From Gemmatimonadaceae bacterium (GTDB taxonomy: Bacteria; Latescibacterota; UBA2968; UBA8231): a DNA stretch of 6,370 nt. A program made the position numbers and the translations under genes. The stretch is from contig PBSR01000010.1 of assembly GCA_002726335.1 (NCBI GenBank), positions 2,423-8,792 of the forward strand, written 5' to 3'. A model generated the notes under the pieces. The model was not told where the DNA came from, did not search any database, and was given only the letters and a program-made list of their open reading frames with translations. This document shows, piece by piece, positions 1-3,655 of the stretch (position 1 is the stretch's first letter; the number at the start of each line of letters is the position of its first letter).

Positions 1-321
1 TGGGTCCGGCTCGGTAACGAAATCGAGCGCGCCGACGATGCCATACAAAAGGACACCGAAAGGCACCACCTCCACATGGAAGCCTCACGCGGGCGGCTGC
101 TGGACAACTCAACCGGCGATCTGCGTCGGCAGATGCAGGATCTCTTCAAGCGGCACCGCCGCGCACGCGCGCAAATCCGCCGGCGCCTGATCGAGTTGCG
201 CGGCAAGATCGAACGCTTCAACCACCTGGCCCCCGATCCGCTCGCCCGGGTCGCCACCCAGGTCGAGCCGGCCCTCACCGCCATCGACCGCGCCTGGCCC
301 TGGCCGGAACCGCGTGGCTAA
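1..321 (+). CDS. 3' end of an unidentified charged, helix-prone protein (5' end outside window)
   Basis: The frame is open from the first base to the TAA at 319-321, giving 106 codons. It has no stop upstream, so the gene very likely begins outside the window; the ATG at 76 is probably internal. The visible part is rich in Arg, Glu, Asp, Gln and Leu with few aromatics, and heptad-like Leu/Ile spacing through roughly residues 45-85 suggests a long helix or coiled coil. It ends in a Pro/Trp-rich tail. I see no membrane segment and no catalytic motif. The next gene starts on a GTG eight bases before this stop, which supports real translation and coupling. The Arg-rich helical texture resembles the coiled-coil part of exonuclease VII large subunit (XseA), but the family's usual C-terminal GYA-type motif is absent, so I do not assign it. 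Function unknown. Confidence 0.5.
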   Translation, partial: WVRLGNEIERADDAIQKDTERHHLHMEASRGRLLDNSTGDLRRQMQDLFKRHRRARAQIRRRLIELRGKIERFNHLAPDPLARVATQVEPALTAIDRAWPWPEPRG

Positions 322-1534
322 GGCCCCTCCGGTCGTCCCCCTCCCCGCCACCGGGCGCTGGAAACGGCGTCTCAAGGCGGGCGTCGCCACGCTCGTAAAC
401 CCGTCCATCGGCCTGCTGGCCGCGCGCAGTCATCACTCCGAGTCCGTCGCCGAACCCTCCACCTGGCCCTTTCCTGAGCCGCCCACCTCGATTCTGTTGG
501 TCCGTTTCGACGTGCTCGGTGACACCGCTATGTCGCTGCCCCTGGCCGCCGACCTGAAGCGGCGCTTTCCTGGCGCCACCGTGGTCTTCGCCACCACTCC
601 CAGCTCCGCCCCACTCGCCCGGCTCTGCCGCTACATCGACGACGTCCTGGCGGTCGACGCCCCGGCCCTCACCCACCTGCAGGCCGGCTGGAAGCCCTCC
701 GTTTGGCGCACCGCCCGGAGCTTGGTAATGGCTCTGCGCCGCCAGCGGTTCGACCTGGCGATCTCCCTCTACGGTCCGCTCTCCGGGGCGATCGTGGGGC
801 TGAGCGGCTCCCGTTGGCGCGTCGGCGTCGCCGGCGAGGCGGCCAGCGGCAACTTCGACTTCACCGTTCCCGGAAGCCGCGCCCCGGGTACCCGGCACGA
901 GATCGAGTGGGTCCGCGGTCTCGGCGGCGACCCGGCCACCGACCTGCCCGACGACCTGCTCAGCCCCGGCCCGGAGGCCCGCGCTTGGGCTACCCGCGAA
1001 GTCCCGCCGGATAACACCCGCCAGCGGGTGGTTATCAATCCCGGCGCCCGCACCGGCTCGGCCAAACTCTGGCCGGATTCCCACTGGCGCAAACTGGTCG
1101 AGTTGATCGCCAGCGAAGATTCCCGGCAATTGGTTTTCGTGGGCGGCCCCGAAGACTCCGCCGTCGCCGTCCGCCTCCTGCCCGAGCCTGCCGGACCGCA
1201 TCGGAACCTGGCCGGCAAGACCTCGATACCGCAACTCGTCGCGCTGCTCGCCACTGCCGACCTGACCATCTCCGCCGACAGCGGACCGCTCCACCTGGCG
1301 GCGCTGCTCGGCCGGCCGGCCCTGGGACTCTACGGCCCCACCGACCCAACCCTGAGCGGTCCCTACGGCCCGGCGGCCCGCACCATCGTCACTGACCTGC
1401 CCTGCCACCCCTGCTACGACCTCCGCGCCCCGGCCATCTGCCCCTTCGGCGACGCCCTCTGCATGGACTGGATCGCCCCCATCGATGTCTACGACCAGGT
1501 CGTGTCAATGCTCGATCCGGGCGGGACCGAGTAG
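314..1534 (+). CDS. GT9 family glycosyltransferase (ADP-heptose:LPS heptosyltransferase-like)
   Basis: This 406-residue protein has the two-Rossmann-domain layout of family GT9, which transfers a sugar (ADP-heptose in characterised WaaC/WaaF enzymes) onto a growing surface glycan at the cytoplasmic side of the inner membrane. Seen directly: the N-terminal acceptor-domain motif SILLVRFDVLGD at residues 59-70; VVINPGAR at 239-246, opening the donor domain; the GT9 signature D322-S-G-P-L-H327 followed by YGPTDP at 340-345; and a C-terminal cysteine cluster at C364, C367, C376 and C383. The first 58 residues are a basic, Pro-rich extension before the usual family start. The GTG at 314 was chosen because it is the long in-frame start and overlaps the upstream stop by 8 bases, consistent with coupling; a later start is possible. 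The GT26 gene lies 5 bases downstream. Family membership is secure; the actual sugar donor and acceptor cannot be read from sequence, so no waa symbol is given. Confidence 0.93.
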   Translation: MAKAPPVVPLPATGRWKRRLKAGVATLVNPSIGLLAARSHHSESVAEPSTWPFPEPPTSILLVRFDVLGDTAMSLPLAADLKRRFPGATVVFATTPSSAPLARLCRYIDDVLAVDAPALTHLQAGWKPSVWRTARSLVMALRRQRFDLAISLYGPLSGAIVGLSGSRWRVGVAGEAASGNFDFTVPGSRAPGTRHEIEWVRGLGGDPATDLPDDLLSPGPEARAWATREVPPDNTRQRVVINPGARTGSAKLWPDSHWRKLVELIASEDSRQLVFVGGPEDSAVAVRLLPEPAGPHRNLAGKTSIPQLVALLATADLTISADSGPLHLAALLGRPALGLYGPTDPTLSGPYGPAARTIVTDLPCHPCYDLRAPAICPFGDALCMDWIAPIDVYDQVVSMLDPGGTE

Positions 1535-1539
1535 CCGCC

Positions 1540-2301
1540 GTGGAACCGAACAACACCCCGGTCACCGTGCCCGTCCTGGGCATCCCCATCGCCCTGATGC
1601 CAATGCCGGAAGCCGCCGCCTGGATTGCCGCCTGGGTCCAAGCCCGCGCCGGGCGCTCAGTATTCACCGTAAACCCTGAGATCGTGATGCTGGCCCAGGG
1701 AGACCCCAAGTTCGCCGGCATCCTGCGGTCCTCCGACCTGAACGTCGCTGACGGCATCGGCATCGTGCTGGCGGCGTGGCTGGCGCGCGTGCCGGTCCCG
1801 GCCCGTACCGCCGGCATCGACCTGGTCGAGCACTTGGCCGGAATCGGCAATGCGCGCGGCTGGCGCATCTACCTACTCGGGGGGGGCGAAGGCGTCGCCG
1901 AGCGCGCCGGAGAAGCGCTCGTCCGGCGCCATCCGCAGCTCAACATCGTCGGTTGGTCGGCGGCCGACGCCGCGCCGAATTCCGACACCGCCACCGTCGC
2001 CGCCATCAACGCCGCTCGTCCGGATCTCCTGCTGGTGGCCTTCGGCGCGCCCCGGCAGGAGCGCTGGATCGCCCGCAACCTGCCCAATCTGGTCATCGGG
2101 GTGGCTATGGGCGTCGGCGGCTCGCTGGACTTCCTCGCCGGCGACGTCCCCCGGGCGCCGCGGCTGTTGCGCGCGCTCGGGCTCGAGTGGCTGTATCGCC
2201 TGGTTCGCCAGCCCTGGCGTTGGCGCCGGATGCTGGCGCTGCCGGCGTTCGCGATGGCCGCGCTTCGCCAGGTCGCTGCCGGCCGCCGCCGGGAGGGCTA
2301 G
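1540..2301 (+). CDS. WecG/TagA/CpsF family (GT26) glycosyltransferase
   Basis: This 253-residue protein is a full-length GT26 enzyme. Characterised members add N-acetylmannosamine or its uronic acid from a UDP-sugar to an undecaprenyl-diphosphate-linked GlcNAc, making wall teichoic acid linkage units (TagA) or enterobacterial common antigen (WecG). Visible family blocks are T43-V-N45-P-E, A70-D71-G-I-G, the nucleotide-sugar segment YLLGGGEGVAE at 111-121, LLVAFGAPRQERWI at 164-177, GVGGSLDFLAGDVPRAPR at 191-208 and GLEWLYRL at 214-221. The spacing T43/N45/D71 matches the catalytic-site residues T37/N39/D65 that I recall for Thermoanaerobacter TagA. The Arg/Trp-rich amphipathic tail (about 222-253) fits the C-terminal membrane-targeting appendage of the family. 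The GTG at 1540 puts the first family block (VLGIPI, residue 12) at the usual distance from the N-terminus; later ATGs would cut it. The 5-base gap to the GT9 gene implies co-transcription. A G8 run (1879-1886) lies within the glycine motif. Sugar specificity is unknown. Confidence 0.95.
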   Translation: MEPNNTPVTVPVLGIPIALMPMPEAAAWIAAWVQARAGRSVFTVNPEIVMLAQGDPKFAGILRSSDLNVADGIGIVLAAWLARVPVPARTAGIDLVEHLAGIGNARGWRIYLLGGGEGVAERAGEALVRRHPQLNIVGWSAADAAPNSDTATVAAINAARPDLLLVAFGAPRQERWIARNLPNLVIGVAMGVGGSLDFLAGDVPRAPRLLRALGLEWLYRLVRQPWRWRRMLALPAFAMAALRQVAAGRRREG

Positions 2302-3473
2302 GCCGGCCGCCGCCGCGCCGGCAGCCGCAGCCTGCCCGGCAGGAACAACGCCGCAATCACTCCCAGCGCTGGCGCCACCGCCAGCCACGAAATCGCCGGC
2401 CCCAGCCCCAGGCTATCTCCCAGGACGCCGGTCAGCGCCTGACCGGCCGCGTTTGAACCGAACGTGAACCCGAGCGCCAAGCCCGACGCCGCACCGATCA
2501 GTCGCGGCATGTACTCCTGGACCGCCATCACCGTCGGAGTTTGCGAGGACCCGATCGCAAAACCCGCCGCGAAGGTCGTCGCCAGGGTCAGGAACGAGCC
2601 GGGCTGCGCGGTCACCAGCAGGACAAAGGGGACCGCAAGCGCGAGCCCGATCACCACCACCGGTTTCTTGCCGAAGCGGTCCGCCAGAACTCCGCCGACG
2701 AATGTCGCTAGCGCCACCCCACCCAGGAACAGCGATAGCGCCAGGCCGGAGCTTGCCGCGCTCAGCCCGGTGCCCCGATACAGGAGTGGGATGAACACGA
2801 TCAGGCCGCCGAACGCCAGTCCACGCAGCAGCATCACCAGTACCAGCGCCACCACCCCACGCAGCAGGCGGGGATCGCGCGGCACGGTCGCCGCCGGGGC
2901 GGTAGCTCGCGCTTGCGCTTCGGCCGTCCTTCCGGAGCCACGGGTAATCAACAGGTAGATCGCCGCCGTCAGCACCGCCGGGGCAATCAAGAGAAGTGCA
3001 TAGTCCAGCCCCATCGCCTTCAGCGCCACGGCGGACACGATCGGGCTCAGGGCGAAGCCGGCGTTACCCCCGATAAAGAACGACCCCATCGCCATCCCCT
3101 TGCGACGCTGCGCCGAGCGGCTCACAATCCCGGCCGCCAGCGGGTGGAACATGCCCGACCCGAGCGCGGCCAACGCCAGGAAAACCAGCAGCGACGGAAA
3201 ATTCTCGACCCGGGCCAGCAAGCCAATGGCGACTCCGTGAATCACCAGGCCGAGCGGCAGCAGGTAACGCGGGCCGATTCGGTCGCCCACGTAGCCAAGA
3301 ATCGGCTGCGCGATTCCACTCCCGGCCATGTAGATTCCCGCCGCGACGCCGACCTGGGTATAGGTCAGTCCTAGCGAAACAAGCAGGATCGGGTACATCA
3401 TCGCCGGGATCTGGCCGGTGTAGTCCAGCACAAAGTGGCCGATGACGACCGTGATGGTTGGTCGGTTCTTCAT
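2298..3473 (-). CDS. MFS transporter, fosmidomycin resistance (Fsr)-like
   Basis: This 391-residue, highly hydrophobic protein has a typical 12-helix major facilitator layout in two halves, joined by a cytoplasmic loop at about residues 178-206 rich in Ala, Arg and Thr. Features of the Fsr subfamily are visible: an early GHFVLDYTGQIPAMMYPIL stretch in helix 1 (12-30), LTYTQVG at 36-42, motif A G60-Y-V-G-D64-R-I-G-P-R, FHPLAAGIVSR at 109-119 and GGNAGFALSPI at 135-145. The second half repeats motif A as G260-V-L-A-D265-R-F-G-K-K. The ATG at 3471-3473 places helix 1 immediately after a short basic N-terminus, as in the family; the ribosome site is weak (GAG a few bases upstream) and lies inside a possible leader hairpin. 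E. coli Fsr exports fosmidomycin by proton antiport, but members of this subfamily vary in substrate, so drug export is only inferred. The gene stands alone on the minus strand; its stop overlaps the GT26 stop by four bases. Confidence 0.9.
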   Translation of the reverse strand: MKNRPTITVVIGHFVLDYTGQIPAMMYPILLVSLGLTYTQVGVAAGIYMAGSGIAQPILGYVGDRIGPRYLLPLGLVIHGVAIGLLARVENFPSLLVFLALAALGSGMFHPLAAGIVSRSAQRRKGMAMGSFFIGGNAGFALSPIVSAVALKAMGLDYALLLIAPAVLTAAIYLLITRGSGRTAEAQARATAPAATVPRDPRLLRGVVALVLVMLLRGLAFGGLIVFIPLLYRGTGLSAASSGLALSLFLGGVALATFVGGVLADRFGKKPVVVIGLALAVPFVLLVTAQPGSFLTLATTFAAGFAIGSSQTPTVMAVQEYMPRLIGAASGLALGFTFGSNAAGQALTGVLGDSLGLGPAISWLAVAPALGVIAALFLPGRLRLPARRRPA

Positions 3474-3475
3474 GA

Positions 3476-3516
3476 TCTCGCGTCGGGCATCTTAGATGAT
3501 CGATCCGACCGCGAGA
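3476..3516 (-). repeat. Imperfect inverted repeat abutting the MFS start codon (possible leader hairpin)
   Basis: Read on the minus strand, TCTCGCGGTCGG (from 3516 to 3505) is followed by 18 bases and then CCGACGCGAGA (from 3486 to 3476), ending two bases before the ATG. The arms pair over 11 base pairs with a single bulged G. Within the loop, CATC-TAA-GATG (3498-3488) can form a further 4-bp hairpin. If transcribed, the structure would bury the weak GAG ribosome site, so it could act as a translational switch; as DNA it could be an operator. The pairing is seen directly; any function is inference, and GC-rich sequence gives such matches by chance at some rate. Confidence 0.4.
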
Positions 3517-3545
3517 AGATATTGCGATTTTCGCGCGACCGCGAG
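3506..3545. repeat. Two direct copies of CGACCGCGAG, 30 bases apart
   Basis: The decamer CGACCGCGAG occurs exactly at 3506-3515 and again at 3536-3545, a 30-base start-to-start distance close to three helical turns. The first copy is also the far arm of the inverted repeat beside the transporter start. The AT-rich patch lies between the copies. Such an arrangement in a divergent promoter region would suit a dimeric or cooperative regulator, but no regulator gene is visible in the window and the motif is not one I recognise. Confidence 0.35.
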
Positions 3546-3637
3546 GGCAAGGAGCCTTACACTGTGTTGCACTCGCATCGCGCACATCCACCAGAATCAG
3601 TCCGTCGCCCCGTCGACGAATGGCTGCGGCCAGCTCG

Positions 3638-3645
3638 AAAGAGGT
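3638..3645 (+). promoter_or_regulatory. Ribosome binding site of ppdK
   Basis: AAAGAGGT lies 10 bases before the ATG at 3656 and differs from the consensus AAAGGAGGT by one missing G. It is the clearest Shine-Dalgarno sequence in the window and supports the ATG at 3656 rather than the internal ATGs at codons 10 and 18. Confidence 0.75.
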
Positions 3646-3655
3646 ATCCCCGCTC

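Larger units (their letters stand above)
3474..3655. promoter_or_regulatory. Divergent intergenic region between the MFS gene and ppdK
   Basis: These 182 bases separate two divergent start codons and must hold the promoters for both genes unless transcription enters from elsewhere. A relatively AT-rich patch at 3516-3531 (AGATATTGCGATTTT) stands out from the GC-rich surroundings. For ppdK, a weak sigma70-like pair can be drawn: TTGCAC at 3567-3572 and CAGAAT at 3592-3597, with a long 19-base spacer. I found no convincing -35/-10 pair for the transporter. The region also contains the inverted repeat at 3476-3516 and the direct repeats at 3506-3515 and 3536-3545, annotated separately. The promoter elements are tentative; the role as a shared control region is inferred from gene orientation. 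Confidence 0.5.

Noticed and set aside
275..1408. Long minus-strand open frame (377 codons) opposite the GT9 gene
   Set aside because: It is fully antisense to a gene with clear family motifs; its Gly/Arg/Ala-rich, low-complexity translation is typical of GC-rich shadow frames.
2290..2340. Possible intrinsic terminator at the convergent junction
   Set aside because: GC-rich complementarity is present around GGCCGGCCGCC, but no U-tract follows on either strand and the bases are coding.
1776..2467. Plus-strand frames of 226 and 205 codons overlapping the GT26 gene and the transporter tail
   Set aside because: Their translations are Arg/Pro/Ala-rich low complexity out of frame with the GT26 motifs, and they run into the transporter's antisense.
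2464..3374. Plus-strand frames opposite the MFS transporter
   Set aside because: The minus-strand frame has all the helices and MFS motifs; the plus-strand translations are polar and featureless.
3522..3563. Promoter made of TTGCGA (3522-3527) and TACACT (3558-3563)
   Set aside because: The spacer is 30 bases, far outside the range that sigma70-type polymerase uses.
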